Below are positions 33,674-43,800 of a stretch of DNA of 64,000 nt, piece after piece. The DNA comes from JBBIPZ01 sp037442505 [NCBI: Deltaproteobacteria bacterium] (lineage in GTDB: Bacteria > CALINM01), in contig JBBIPZ010000006.1 of assembly GCA_037442505.1 (NCBI GenBank), positions 1 to 64,000 of the forward strand, in the 5' to 3' direction. The position numbers and the translations under genes are program-made. Each line of letters begins with the position of its first letter. Position 1 is the stretch's first letter. The notes under the pieces were generated by a model. The model was not told the origin of the DNA. It made no database searches and saw only the letters and a list, made by a program, of their open reading frames with translations.

Positions 33674-34328
33674 AATTTTAATCGCACCATCAATCTTATC
33701 CGCTGATTTTGCCCGATTAAAAGACGAACTTGAAGCTATTGAAAAGGCTGGAGCAGATATTATTCATCTTGATATAATGGATGGACATTTCGTCCCAAAC
33801 TTAACTTTTGGCCCTTATGGTGTATCCTGCATTAAAAAATATTCAAGCAAACCTTTAGATGTGCATTTGATGCTTGATAATCCAGACGTTTTTATAAAAC
33901 CATTTATAGATGCTGGGGCTGATATGGTATCAATCCATATCGAGGCTGTGTATCACTGTCAGCGTACAATCGAACAAATTAAACAGCAAGGTGCAAAGGC
34001 GGGAGTGGCAATTAATCCTCAGACACCTGTAGACGCAATTAGATATGTTTTACCGTATCTCGATTTCGTACTGGTCATGACTGTTAATCCCGGATTTGGT
34101 GGACAAAAATTGCTTGAACCAGTGCTAAAAAAAATCACTGATATAAAAGAAATAATATTAAGAGAACATTTATCATGTTTGATCGAAGTAGATGGTGGAG
34201 TTGACATCACCAATATTAAAAAAGTTGTTGACGCTGGCGCAGATATTATTGTTGCAGGAAACGCCATTTTTAAAGAGAAAGACTACAAAAATATAATTGA
34301 TATGATGAAGTCTGTATGCAATTCATAA
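33660..34328 (+). CDS. rpe: Ribulose-phosphate 3-epimerase
   Basis: Interconverts ribulose-5-phosphate and xylulose-5-phosphate in the pentose phosphate pathway. The 222-aa TIM barrel has IAPSILSADFARL, HLDIMDGHFVPN with metal-binding His and catalytic Asp, VMTVNPGFGGQ, EVDGGV with the second catalytic Asp and AGNAIF for phosphate binding. It overlaps DUF116 by 14 nt and the MgtC gene by 13 nt, so it is within the same transcript. Confidence 0.96.
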   Translation: MKKNKILIAPSILSADFARLKDELEAIEKAGADIIHLDIMDGHFVPNLTFGPYGVSCIKKYSSKPLDVHLMLDNPDVFIKPFIDAGADMVSIHIEAVYHCQRTIEQIKQQGAKAGVAINPQTPVDAIRYVLPYLDFVLVMTVNPGFGGQKLLEPVLKKITDIKEIILREHLSCLIEVDGGVDITNIKKVVDAGADIIVAGNAIFKEKDYKNIIDMMKSVCNS

Positions 34329-34969
34329 GTCTGGAAGAAGTTTTTAAACTTTTTTTAGCAGCTACCTTTGGTGGGCTTGTTGGTATAGAAAGACAGATTC
34401 AGGGGCAGACGGCTGGATTCAGGACACAGCTGCTTGTTTGTTTAGGTTCATGTTTATTTACCATTTCTTCAATTAAATTTTTTGAAATTTTTGGAAAGAT
34501 GGTTGATCCATCAAGAATATCAGCTCAGATTGTTGTTGGAATAGGTTTTTTAGGTGCTGGTGCGATCATTAAGCAAGGAGATTATGTTAGGGGGTTGACA
34601 ACTGCAGCAACGTTATGGGTGGTTAGTGCAATTGGACTGGGTGTTGGTTTAGGTGAATACATTCTTGCTGCTGTTGCAACATTTATCACACTCGTGAATT
34701 TAATAATTCTAAAAAAGCTTGAGAATATACTTCCAAAAGACATCTATTCAAATTTAGAGATTGAATACGAAGGTTTTAAATATGGAGATATCAACAGTTA
34801 TGCAAAGAAACATTCTATTGAACTTATTAATTTAAAAGAAAGTTTTGATAAAAGTAGCAACAAAACAATTTTAACAGCAACATTAAAATACAAAGAAAAT
34901 TGCGATATTAAGGCATTTTCAAACGACTTAAAAGAAGATGTGGAATTAAATAAAATATTACTTAAATAA
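34316..34969 (+). CDS. MgtC/SapB family membrane protein
   Basis: The 217-aa protein has four to five N-terminal membrane helices in about 140 residues and a C-terminal ACT-like soluble domain. The family signature is visible as GGLVGIERQIQGQTAGFRTQ near 21-40, LGSCLF, VGIGFLGAGAIIK and the GLTTAATLWVVSAIG helix. MgtC proteins modulate ATP synthase, magnesium adaptation or phosphate uptake in pathogens; in free-living bacteria the job is unclear. It overlaps rpe and appears to end the def-fmt operon. Confidence 0.9.
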   Translation: MQFISLEEVFKLFLAATFGGLVGIERQIQGQTAGFRTQLLVCLGSCLFTISSIKFFEIFGKMVDPSRISAQIVVGIGFLGAGAIIKQGDYVRGLTTAATLWVVSAIGLGVGLGEYILAAVATFITLVNLIILKKLENILPKDIYSNLEIEYEGFKYGDINSYAKKHSIELINLKESFDKSSNKTILTATLKYKENCDIKAFSNDLKEDVELNKILLK

Positions 34970-35024
34970 CTTCGTACTATAATAATTTTTGCACGAAAAC
35001 AGAAAATTATAATAAAATCAACAA

Positions 35025-35405
35025 ATGAATCATTCAAATCTATTGCTCATCTATGGTTTTCTTGCTTCATCATATGTAATTTATAAAATTCTTATCTACA
35101 AGACTGAAGTTTACACTTTTGGCAAGATAGAGTCTCTAAAATTTTTCCTTGCACTGTTTTCTGGCTGTTTAGCAATAGTTTTTGTTTTTGATGATATGGA
35201 GGTTAACTATAAAATTGAAAAACTAATGATCTCTCTAATATTTTTATCAGTTTATGTCTTTATAACTTTGAAAAGGTTTTTAGCTTATAAAAGGGATATA
35301 GATTTAGTTTCTGCAATACAAAAGTCGATTTGGGCGGTAATTATTTTTATGATAATAATTTTAACACTTGTTGCGGATTTTTTATCATCTAATGATAGCT
35401 GGTAA
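35025..35405 (+). CDS. Small four-helix membrane protein, family unknown
   Basis: The 126-aa protein has four hydrophobic segments (residues ~5-21, 37-54, 68-84 and 104-120) separated by short charged loops. I do not recognise a family. A TATAAT lies at 35008-35013, 11 nt before the ATG, with no ribosome site between. Its own transcript would thus have a leader of only a few nt. Confidence 0.6.
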   Translation: MNHSNLLLIYGFLASSYVIYKILIYKTEVYTFGKIESLKFFLALFSGCLAIVFVFDDMEVNYKIEKLMISLIFLSVYVFITLKRFLAYKRDIDLVSAIQKSIWAVIIFMIIILTLVADFLSSNDSW

Positions 35406-35446
35406 ATGGAGTGTGTGTTAAACAATGCTAACATTCTCAAAATTGT

Positions 35447-35475
35447 TTTAAATAATCTCGTTTTGTTGTTATAAT
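35447..35475 (+). promoter_or_regulatory. Promoter for the PBP1A gene, start near the ATG
   Basis: TTTAAA (35447-35452), a 17-nt spacer and TATAAT (35470-35475) end 8 nt before the ATG at 35484. No Shine-Dalgarno is present, which fits a leaderless message. The -35 box matches at four of six positions. Confidence 0.5.
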
Positions 35476-35483
35476 TATAACTT

Positions 35484-37799
35484 ATGCAAAAAGGATTTGT
35501 TATTAAAACTGTTGTTTTTTGTGTTGTTATATTCTGGCTGATTGTAGCTGGATTTATATTCTATTTTTTCAGAGAAATTCCACCCGTCACCGAACTTAAA
35601 CAGTATAAACCCAATTTGATTTCAAGAGTTTTTTCAGCAGAAGGGGAGTTGATTGGTGAATATTACTCAGAAAGGAGGATTGCTGTTCCAATAGAAAAAG
35701 TTCCTCCTCTATTAATCAAGGCTTTTATTGCAGCAGAAGATGCACGTTTTTTCGAGCACCACGGTATGGATATTAGAGGAATATTACGAGCAATGATAAA
35801 GAATATCATTGCAGGTGGTTATGTGCAAGGCGGCAGCACAATAACGCAACAAGTTGCAAGGTCTTTATTTTTAAGCAAAGAAAAGACTCTTGGCAGAAAA
35901 GTTAAAGAGCTAATTTTAGCCTACATTCTTGACAAAAAATTTACAAAAGAAGAAATCTTGCAATTATATCTAAACCACATCTATTTAGGTAACGGGGCGT
36001 ATGGCATTGAAATGGCTGCTCAGGACTATTTTGGCAAAAGCATAAAACAGCTTAATTTAGCTGAATGTGCCTTATTAGCTGGTTTGCCAAAAGCACCTTC
36101 TTTGTATTCACCTTTTAAAAATCCCGGCAAGGCAAGGGCAAGACGAACCTATGTCTTAAACAGGATGTATGAATTGGGCTATATAAGTGAAGAAGAAATG
36201 AAGAGGGCAGATCAAGCGCCTTTACCTGCAGAAAACAAAAGAATAAAAAATCTTAATTATAGTAGTCATTTAGTAGAATACATTAAACAAAAGCTTATTG
36301 AAAAATATGGAGAAGAGACTGTTTTAAAGAAAGGTTTAACTATCTTTACAAGTATAAATGCAGACTTTCAAAGACGTGCATTTGAAGCAGTGGATTTGGG
36401 TCTAAGAGAATTAGATAAAAGGCAAGGTTTTAGGGGTGTTTTAGAAACTATCACGGAAGATAAATTTGATTCGTTTATTAAAAACGGCCCTCAAGTTATT
36501 GATGATTTAAAACTAAATACATACACCAAAGCGCTTGTAGTTGATGTTCAACCTAAACAAAAAAGGTTTATTTTAAAGATTGGAGCCTTTGATGTAGTTA
36601 TGCCTTTTTCTAATGTTACATGGGCGCTTAAGAATAAAGCTAAACCAGAAACATTGCTTAAAAAAGGTGATATAGTAAATGTCAAAATTTTATCACTTGC
36701 TAAAAAAGAGATAACAGTATCTTTAGAGCAAGAGCCTACCGTTGAAGCTGCTCTCGTAAGCATAGAGCCAAGCACGGGATTTATAAAGGCGCTTGTCGGT
36801 GGACATAATTTTATCAAGAGTCAGTTTAATAGGGCTGTGCAAGCCAAACGGCAGGCAGGCTCTGCATTTAAACCTTATATTTATGGTGCAGCTTTAGAAA
36901 AAGGTTACACACCTGTAAGTATTTTTATAGATGAGCCTATATCTTATGAACTTGGGTTTAAGAAATGGGAGCCAAAAAACTTTGATGGTAAATATTATGG
37001 TCCCACCACTTTACGACATGCAATCGCAAAATCGAGAAATGTTATTACTATAAAACTTCTCGAAGCTATTGGCACGCAAAATGCAGAAGATTTTGCTAAA
37101 AGGGCAGGCATAATATCGCCATTGGAAAAAAATCTTGCTATGGCTTTAGGTACTAATAGTGTATCGCTACTTGAGATGGTAAATTCATTCACAACTTTTG
37201 CTGCAATGGGGAAGCGCTTTGACCCTCAAATAATTGTAAAAGTTGTGGATAGTAGTGGTAACACATTAGAAGAAAACGAACCAAAGAGCGAACAAGTAAT
37301 TTCGCCAGCTGTTTGTTTTGTCCTAACAAGTATGTTAAAAAGCGTTGTTGAAGAAGGAACTGCTACCGCAGCTAAAAGTCTGGGCAGACCTATTGCAGGT
37401 AAGACTGGTACGACAAATGACTATGTTGATGCATGGTTTATTGGTTATAGCCCAAATCTTGTCACTGGAGTTTGGGTTGGTTTTGATCAGATAAAGCCCT
37501 TAGGGCATTTAGAAACAGGTGCGAGAGCTGCTTTGCCAATATGGTTATACTATTCAAGATTTGCTGAAAATTACTATCCACCTCTGGATTTTATGATGCC
37601 CGAAGGAGTATCTGTTGTAAAAGTAGATGCACAAACTGGGCTACTTGCTTCTAATGCTTCTAAGTCTACAAGGTTGGAGTATTTTGTTGAAGGGACTGAA
37701 CCTAAAGAAAGTTTTGATCCCCTCATTCATCTAAAAAAAGAAGAGTACCTTTACTTAGATAGAGAAGAAGATGACAAAAAACAAGAACAAGGCTGGTGA
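35484..37799 (+). CDS. mrcA: Bifunctional penicillin-binding protein 1A
   Basis: Class A PBP that polymerises and cross-links peptidoglycan in the periplasm. The 771 aa have one N-terminal membrane helix (~8-28). The GT51 transglycosylase has EDARFFEHHG with catalytic Glu near 91, GGSTITQQ, ARRTYVLNRM and LYLNHIYLG. A linker or OB-like region spans about 320-425. The transpeptidase has S-A-F-K in AGSAFKP (~458), SRN (~518) and KTGTT (~638). An acidic/lysine-rich C-terminal tail ends the chain. It overlaps moaA by 4 nt, an unexpected partner, so shared transcription is probably just packing. Confidence 0.95.
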   Translation: MQKGFVIKTVVFCVVIFWLIVAGFIFYFFREIPPVTELKQYKPNLISRVFSAEGELIGEYYSERRIAVPIEKVPPLLIKAFIAAEDARFFEHHGMDIRGILRAMIKNIIAGGYVQGGSTITQQVARSLFLSKEKTLGRKVKELILAYILDKKFTKEEILQLYLNHIYLGNGAYGIEMAAQDYFGKSIKQLNLAECALLAGLPKAPSLYSPFKNPGKARARRTYVLNRMYELGYISEEEMKRADQAPLPAENKRIKNLNYSSHLVEYIKQKLIEKYGEETVLKKGLTIFTSINADFQRRAFEAVDLGLRELDKRQGFRGVLETITEDKFDSFIKNGPQVIDDLKLNTYTKALVVDVQPKQKRFILKIGAFDVVMPFSNVTWALKNKAKPETLLKKGDIVNVKILSLAKKEITVSLEQEPTVEAALVSIEPSTGFIKALVGGHNFIKSQFNRAVQAKRQAGSAFKPYIYGAALEKGYTPVSIFIDEPISYELGFKKWEPKNFDGKYYGPTTLRHAIAKSRNVITIKLLEAIGTQNAEDFAKRAGIISPLEKNLAMALGTNSVSLLEMVNSFTTFAAMGKRFDPQIIVKVVDSSGNTLEENEPKSEQVISPAVCFVLTSMLKSVVEEGTATAAKSLGRPIAGKTGTTNDYVDAWFIGYSPNLVTGVWVGFDQIKPLGHLETGARAALPIWLYYSRFAENYYPPLDFMMPEGVSVVKVDAQTGLLASNASKSTRLEYFVEGTEPKESFDPLIHLKKEEYLYLDREEDDKKQEQGW

Positions 37800-38785
37800 T
37801 ATCTTTGAGCATAGATAAATTTGGTAGAGTTATAGATTATTTGCGCATATCAGTCACAGACAGGTGTAATTTACGCTGTATTTATTGTATGCCAGAAGAT
37901 GGTATTAAATTATATCCCCATAACGAGATTTTATGTTACGAAGAAATTATAACTCTTGTAAAGGTCTTTACAAAAATAGGCGTAAACAAAATAAGAATAA
38001 CTGGAGGAGAACCTTTAGTTAGACGTAATTTACCGTATTTAATTTCAAAAATAAATGAATTTGAAGAAATTAAAGACATTGCTTTAACAACAAATGGAAT
38101 TCTGTTAAAACAGTTCATTGTTGATTTAGTCAAGGCAGGTTTAAAAAGAGTCAATGTTAGTCTTGATACTTTAAAAGCAAATAAATTTGAAAAAATTACA
38201 AAAATGGATGGTTTAGTTAAAGTTATAGCAGGCATTGAAAAGAGTTTGGAATTAGGTGTCAACCCTGTAAAAATAAACACTGTGTTAATGAAAGGTATAA
38301 ACGATGATGAAATAGTCGATTTTGTTATGTTGACAGAGAAAAATCCTTTTCATATCAGGTTTATTGAATATATGCCATGGGGGCGACTTGAAGCCTGGGA
38401 TGTCAGCAAAGTTATAAGCACAAAAGATGTAAAAGAGAAAATTGAGCGAGAATTTGGGAAATTACAACCAGTTGAAAATAAATCAGGTGGTCCTGCTGTT
38501 AATTATCGTATAGATGGCTTTGCCGGCATAGTTGGGTTTATAAATCCAGTATCATCTCATTTTTGTAATCTATGCAACAGGATAAGATTGACTGCTGACG
38601 GTAAATTGAGACTGTGTCTTTTTTCTGAAAAAGAGATTGATATAAAGACAGCTTTGCGAAGTGTAAAAGATGAAGATGTTTTATTATCCATAATTGAAGA
38701 TGCAATTTTAAACAAACCTAAAAACCATAACCTTACTGAACACATAAAAAATCATCAGCGAGAGATGCATCAAATTGGTGGGTAA
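37796..38785 (+). CDS. moaA: GTP 3',8-cyclase, molybdenum cofactor biosynthesis
   Basis: Radical-SAM enzyme for the first step of molybdopterin synthesis. The 329 aa have CNLRCIYC (the SAM cluster), RITGGEPLVRR, a second cluster in FCNLCNRIRLTADGKLRLC and the C-terminal Gly-Gly needed for activity. The GTG start at 37796 overlaps the stop of the PBP gene (GTGA). No moaC or other moa gene is in the window. A hairpin terminator follows at once. Confidence 0.95.
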   Translation: MISLSIDKFGRVIDYLRISVTDRCNLRCIYCMPEDGIKLYPHNEILCYEEIITLVKVFTKIGVNKIRITGGEPLVRRNLPYLISKINEFEEIKDIALTTNGILLKQFIVDLVKAGLKRVNVSLDTLKANKFEKITKMDGLVKVIAGIEKSLELGVNPVKINTVLMKGINDDEIVDFVMLTEKNPFHIRFIEYMPWGRLEAWDVSKVISTKDVKEKIEREFGKLQPVENKSGGPAVNYRIDGFAGIVGFINPVSSHFCNLCNRIRLTADGKLRLCLFSEKEIDIKTALRSVKDEDVLLSIIEDAILNKPKNHNLTEHIKNHQREMHQIGG

Positions 38786-38817
38786 AAGCCTTTGCTCCTT
38801 TATGGGCAAAGGCTTTT
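38784..38817. terminator. Bidirectional intrinsic terminator
   Basis: AAAAGCCTTTGC (38784-38795) and GCAAAGGCTTTT (38806-38817) form a 12-bp perfect stem with a 10-nt loop. The arms themselves give the A and T runs on either strand. It separates moaA (+) from gcdA (-), which converge, and begins within the moaA stop codon. Confidence 0.88.
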
Positions 38818-38822
38818 TTGTA

Positions 38823-40562
38823 TTAAAAATTTGGTTTAATTGAACGGGGTAGCAGCATCTGATGGTGTGGACAAAGACTATCAGGGTTTTGATAAGCTGA
38901 ATCAACAAATGCCATAATATACTTTCTTAAATTTGAAAAATCTACAATTTCATCGACAAATCCCATCTCTGCACAGTAATCAGGCCTTGACTTGTCATAG
39001 TACTCTTTAACAAGCTTGTTCATCTTATCAATAGTTGCTTGTAAATCTTTACCTTCTTCTTTATCCTTAACCAGCCTTCTCGCATAAGAAGCAACTGCAG
39101 CAGTTTCTCCATGCATTACATAAATTTCGGTAGTGGGAGTTCCAATAGTAAACGCATTATTATTATTTCCTTGAGGACCTCCCATCACATAATGACTTGC
39201 TGCCGAACCTTTTCTTAAAACAATGTTCATCATAGGCAGTTTGGAAAATTCAATCGAATAAAGAAGTGACTGCCCCAATCCAAGTAATTCTGCCTTTTCA
39301 GCAATATCACCAACATCAATACCCGTATTATCCTGTATCCACAAAATTGGAATTCTATCCCTGCTACAAAGTGATACAAACTCATTCATTTTGATTAAGC
39401 CTTCTCTATACAATTTACCACCAATGCCCATATAATCAGCATATTTTGGATAGTTTTCGCCTAAGAACCCCTGTTTGTTAGCGATAATTCCTGTCAAAAG
39501 GCCGTTAAATCTTACTAAACCGGTATAAATTTCTGGGCCAAGTTCTTTTTTATATTCTAAATGTTGACTATTGTCGACAAGTCTTGCAATCACTTGCTCT
39601 ACATCATAAATTCTCTTCTGATTTAGCGGAACTATATATTTTATTTCTTCAAATGATAAAGCTGGTTCTGAGGGCTGACAAACTCTAAAAAATTCAGGAT
39701 TATAAGATGGCAACTGTGATACTGTGTTTTTAATAGCATCAAGTACGCCTTCCTCTGTTTTAAAAATTGCCCTTACAAAGCCTGTAATTTCATAATGCAC
39801 ACCCATTCCGCCCGGTGGTTGTTCCTTGTACTTTTTCGTAAGCTCTATTAGTTGTTCTGCTCCATTTTTATCAAATCCACCTTTAGGACTCATTCCCGAG
39901 ACGATGCCACCACCACCGACAGCCATAGAAGCCTTTTCGTGTGCAAAAATGATAGCTGGACTAATTGAGTGATATCCTCCGCCAGCTGGATTTGTACCGA
40001 AAACACCAACAATGACAGGGATGCCTTTTTGTGCAAGCTCTGCATGACGAAAAAAAGAGCGCCCACCACAACGTCTTCCGGCATAAACCTTTTCCTGTTC
40101 TGGCAGGCTAACACCGCTGCAGTTTAGAATCCAGACGAGAGGAATTCTTAACCTTTCAGCAATATCTTGTGCCCTAAATACATTTTCTGCCTGGCCTGGT
40201 ATCCATGCACCAGCGAGAATCTTATTATTACTTGCGATTACAGAACACCATTTGCCATTAATCTTTCCCAAACCATTTATAACTCCTGTTGTCCCATACT
40301 TATTTTGTTCAGGATTGTATAAACTATTTAATGGAAGCCATGTTCCTTTATCAACAAGATATTCAATTCTTTCCATTGCAGTTTTTTCGCCTCTTTTATG
40401 AAGTTGGGCAGTTTCAAGTCCACTCTCTAAAATTTTGTTAGATTTTGCACGAATTTGCTCCATGACTTCCTCAATTTGCCTTGCATTTTCCTGCATTGAG
40501 TTAATTGTAGATTCGGATAATGGTTTTCCAATACTATCCATTTCACAAAAATAACGTTTCAT
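38823..40562 (-). CDS. gcdA: Glutaconyl-CoA decarboxylase alpha subunit (carboxyltransferase)
   Basis: Carboxyltransferase subunit of a sodium-pumping decarboxylase; it moves CO2 from glutaconyl-CoA to the biotin of the gamma subunit. The 579 aa have the layout and many segments I recognise from GcdA of amino-acid fermenters: KRGE-TA-RIE, NCSGV-EQEKV, FGTNPAGGGYHSISP, AVGGGGIVSGM, IGGKLYREGL, WIQDNTGIDVG, YVMGGPQGN and CPHHQMLLPR. A strong GGGAGGGAG ribosome site precedes the ATG. The membrane beta subunit, the biotin gamma subunit and the small delta subunit are not next to it. It could also work with another biotin carrier as a general acyl-CoA carboxyltransferase. Likely use is glutamate, lysine or aromatic compound breakdown. 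Confidence 0.9.
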   Translation of the reverse strand: MKRYFCEMDSIGKPLSESTINSMQENARQIEEVMEQIRAKSNKILESGLETAQLHKRGEKTAMERIEYLVDKGTWLPLNSLYNPEQNKYGTTGVINGLGKINGKWCSVIASNNKILAGAWIPGQAENVFRAQDIAERLRIPLVWILNCSGVSLPEQEKVYAGRRCGGRSFFRHAELAQKGIPVIVGVFGTNPAGGGYHSISPAIIFAHEKASMAVGGGGIVSGMSPKGGFDKNGAEQLIELTKKYKEQPPGGMGVHYEITGFVRAIFKTEEGVLDAIKNTVSQLPSYNPEFFRVCQPSEPALSFEEIKYIVPLNQKRIYDVEQVIARLVDNSQHLEYKKELGPEIYTGLVRFNGLLTGIIANKQGFLGENYPKYADYMGIGGKLYREGLIKMNEFVSLCSRDRIPILWIQDNTGIDVGDIAEKAELLGLGQSLLYSIEFSKLPMMNIVLRKGSAASHYVMGGPQGNNNNAFTIGTPTTEIYVMHGETAAVASYARRLVKDKEEGKDLQATIDKMNKLVKEYYDKSRPDYCAEMGFVDEIVDFSNLRKYIMAFVDSAYQNPDSLCPHHQMLLPRSIKPNF

Positions 40563-40860
40563 AAATAAATCTCCCTCCCGTAAAAAAGCGTTTTAAATTT
40601 ATTTAAATTTAGCACCAGAAAAAAAAGATGTAAAGAAAAATTTTGCACCTTACGTTAAGTGGAAAAGCAGGGCTTTTACTTTTGTTATCGTTATCCTTTA
40701 CATTTCTACGACGATCTTTTGCGAAAAAAATTAGCAGATTAATAATTGCATAGCTTAACTAAAAATCTTTTCGTAAGTGAAAATTTTTACGATGTATTGT
40801 TTTATTATGCATTTTGATAAATAATAAAGCAGATTTTAAGTAATTTTAACAGGGGGAAAA
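40563..40860. other. Divergent intergenic region between gcdA and gltB
   Basis: Almost 300 nt without a gene. It holds the gcdA ribosome site (GGGAGGGAG on the minus strand, 40571-40579), a small hairpin CGTAA/TTACG near 40772-40791 and the gltB promoter and ribosome site at the right end. I see no tRNA, small ORF or riboswitch. The size suggests regulator sites for either gene, but no clear repeat can be named. Confidence 0.5.
40797..40825 (+). promoter_or_regulatory. Sigma-70-type promoter for gltB
   Basis: TTGTTT (40797-40802), a 17-nt spacer and AATAAT (40820-40825) lie 35 nt before the GTG start. A GGGGG ribosome site follows. The -10 box matches at five of six positions; it is inferred by pattern only. 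Confidence 0.5.
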
Positions 40861-43800
40861 GTGATTAAAGAGTTTGATTCCTGTGGTGTAGGTTTCATTT
40901 GTGACCTAAAAAATCAGCCTTCAAACAATATAATTAGATTAGGCGTTGAAGCTGTAAAAAACTTAACCCATCGTGGTGCAATTGGTGCCGATGGAAAAAG
41001 TGGAGATGGTTGTGGTTTGCTTTTTGAAATACCAGAAAATTTCTTTAAAAAATGGCTTGCAATGGAAAAAGGCAGAACAATAAAAGCTGATGAACATATT
41101 GGCTGTGGCATGTTTTTTATAAACGATGCGTTTGATATTAATAATGTTAAAGATATTTTGAGTTCATTTAATGTTACCGATGAATTTTTTATTCGAAATT
41201 TAGAACTTAATGTTGATGCACTTGGTGAACATGCTCTAAAAACACTCCCAAAGATTGTCCAGATTGTTTTTCCTTTTACAGGAGACAAAGACGATGTTGA
41301 GTTGAAATTATTTCTCACATCAATGATTTTAGAAAATAGATATCCTGATATTCACGTGGCTTCATTATCTGCATATAACATTGTCTATAAAGGTATGTTG
41401 ATTGCACCAAAAATAGATGAGTTTTATCTCGATCTTAATAATAGTGAATTTCTTAGTCGTTATGTTATATTTCACCAACGTTATTCTACAAATACTGTTC
41501 CTCGCTGGAGACTTGCTCAGCCTTTTGGAATGCTCGCCCATAACGGAGAAATTAACACTATTTCAGCAAACAGAAATAATATTAAAACTTTGGAAACATT
41601 AGTTTCTATTGTTTCGAGGGATATTGATTTAAAACCAGTATTTCCATTGATCAATAACAAAGAAAGCGATTCTTGCTCATTTGACAAACTATTGAGGCTA
41701 CTAATATTTTCTGGATATTCTCCAGAGCTTGCTGTTAATCTCCTTGTGCCACCGGCATGGGAAGGATTACCCTTTATCAATAGCCGATTGAGAGCCTTTT
41801 TTCAATATAACGAAATGATAATGGATCCATGGGATGGTCCAGCCGCCTTAGTTTTCACTGATGGTAAAACAATTTGTGCCCACCTGGATAGAAACGGACT
41901 TAGACCCCTTAGATTTACAATATACGAAGATGGTTTACTTGTTGCGGGTTCTGAGGCTGGTATTGTTTCAGTTGATTCCAAAATTGTAAAAAATGGGAAA
42001 TTAGGTTCAGGAGATACGCTTTCTATAAAACTCTCAACAGGACGGATCAGAAATAGAATGGAGGTTTTAAACGAACTGTCACTAATTATGAATTTTGAAG
42101 ACAGGTTACAAAAGGACGTTTATGTAATTAACGAAAAAGATGATTCTAAGCTTGAGAATTTTGATTTTAAAAAATGTTTACCTGCTTTTGGTTATACAGA
42201 TGAGGATATAAAGGAAATAATACCAAATGCAGCAAATCTTGCGAGTGAGTTAACTTTTTCAATGGGTAACGATACCCCTCTACCACTTTTTACAAAAAAT
42301 CCTCAAATATTATTCAACTACTTTAAACAGAGATTTGCTCAGGTAACAAATCCCCCTATTGACCCAATTAGAGAAAAAGGTCTTATGTCATTAACTGTTT
42401 ATCTGGGGTGTAGGGGTAATTTGCTCAACTATTTTGATGAAAGACATACCAATAAAATTGTTCTGCAATCTCCTGTTCTAACTCAATCTTCGCTATCAGA
42501 GCTTAAAAATCAAACTAAACTTAGGCTAATAGAAATAAAGACTGTTTATGATGGTGATAGAAAACTTGCTGACGCGCTGGAAAGTCTTGATTTTGAAGTT
42601 TACAATGCTCTTAAACAGGGTGCACAGATTATCTTACTTAGTGATGTCGATTATAAGGTTGGGAAAAGATTTATTCCATCACTTTTAGCTTTGACAACTG
42701 CAGTTAATGTATTAAAAAAGCAAAACGCTCTTAAAAAAGTAAGTATTTTAGTACAAAGTGGAGAAGTAAAAAACTCCCACCACCTGGCAATGCTGTTGTC
42801 GTTTGGTGCTTCTGCAATACATCCATGGCTTTCATTCAGTTTTGCCAATACTGTTAACGAGCAGGGGGTGTCAAATTTAAAGAAGGCGTTAGAAGATGGT
42901 TTGAGAAAGATAATGTCTAAGATGGGTATTTCTTGCGTATCATCTTATATTGGTAGCAGCCTTTTTGAAGCTTTATGTTTAAGTAAAGAATTTACCAAGT
43001 TTTTTCCTGAAATTCCGTTCTACCTTTATGGACACAATCTTGATGATATAGACAAAAATTATGAATACTATGCTAAACTTGCTGAAAATGCACAGATACC
43101 TGTTGGTGGTGATTTGAGATTTAAAAAAGATGGAGAATTTCATGCATGGTCTCCATTGCTATTAAAAAAACTAAACAAATTTTTGAAAGAAAAGGATTAT
43201 AGCTATTATCTTGAATATGCTGAAGTTGCAGATAACTATTACACATTTTTTATAAGGCATCTTCTTGATCTGAAAAATGGGAAGCCTATTCCTATAGAAG
43301 AGGTTGAACCTGAAGAATCAATAGTTAAAAGGTTTTTTACAGGAGGAATGTCTTTAGGAGCTTTATCTCCAGAGGCTCACGAAGTAATAATAGAGGCTTG
43401 TAATAGATTGGGAATGAGATGTAACAGTGGCGAAGGGGGCGAAGATCCCAACAGATACAATACTGACAAGGGTAGTTCTATTAAACAAGTTGCCTCTGGT
43501 AGATTTGGTGTGACGCCAGACTATCTTGCTTCCGCTAAAGAAATAGAGATAAAACTTGCTCAGGGTGCAAAACCTGGCGAGGGCGGACAGTTGCCAGGAC
43601 ACAAGGTAACACCTTATATTGCTTACTTAAGATGCAGTCAGCCTGGCATTACCTTAATTTCTCCACCTCCTCATCACGATATCTATTCGATTGAAGATTT
43701 GGCTCAGCTAATAAATGATTTAAAACATATCAATCCAACTGCACGTATTGGCGTTAAACTTGTATCAGAGACAGGAATAGGACAGGTTGCATCTGGCGCA

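Noticed and set aside
40772-40791. Small hairpin CGTAA/TTACG in the gcdA-gltB gap as a riboswitch or terminator
   Set aside because: The stem is only five bp, with no T-run and no conserved aptamer features.
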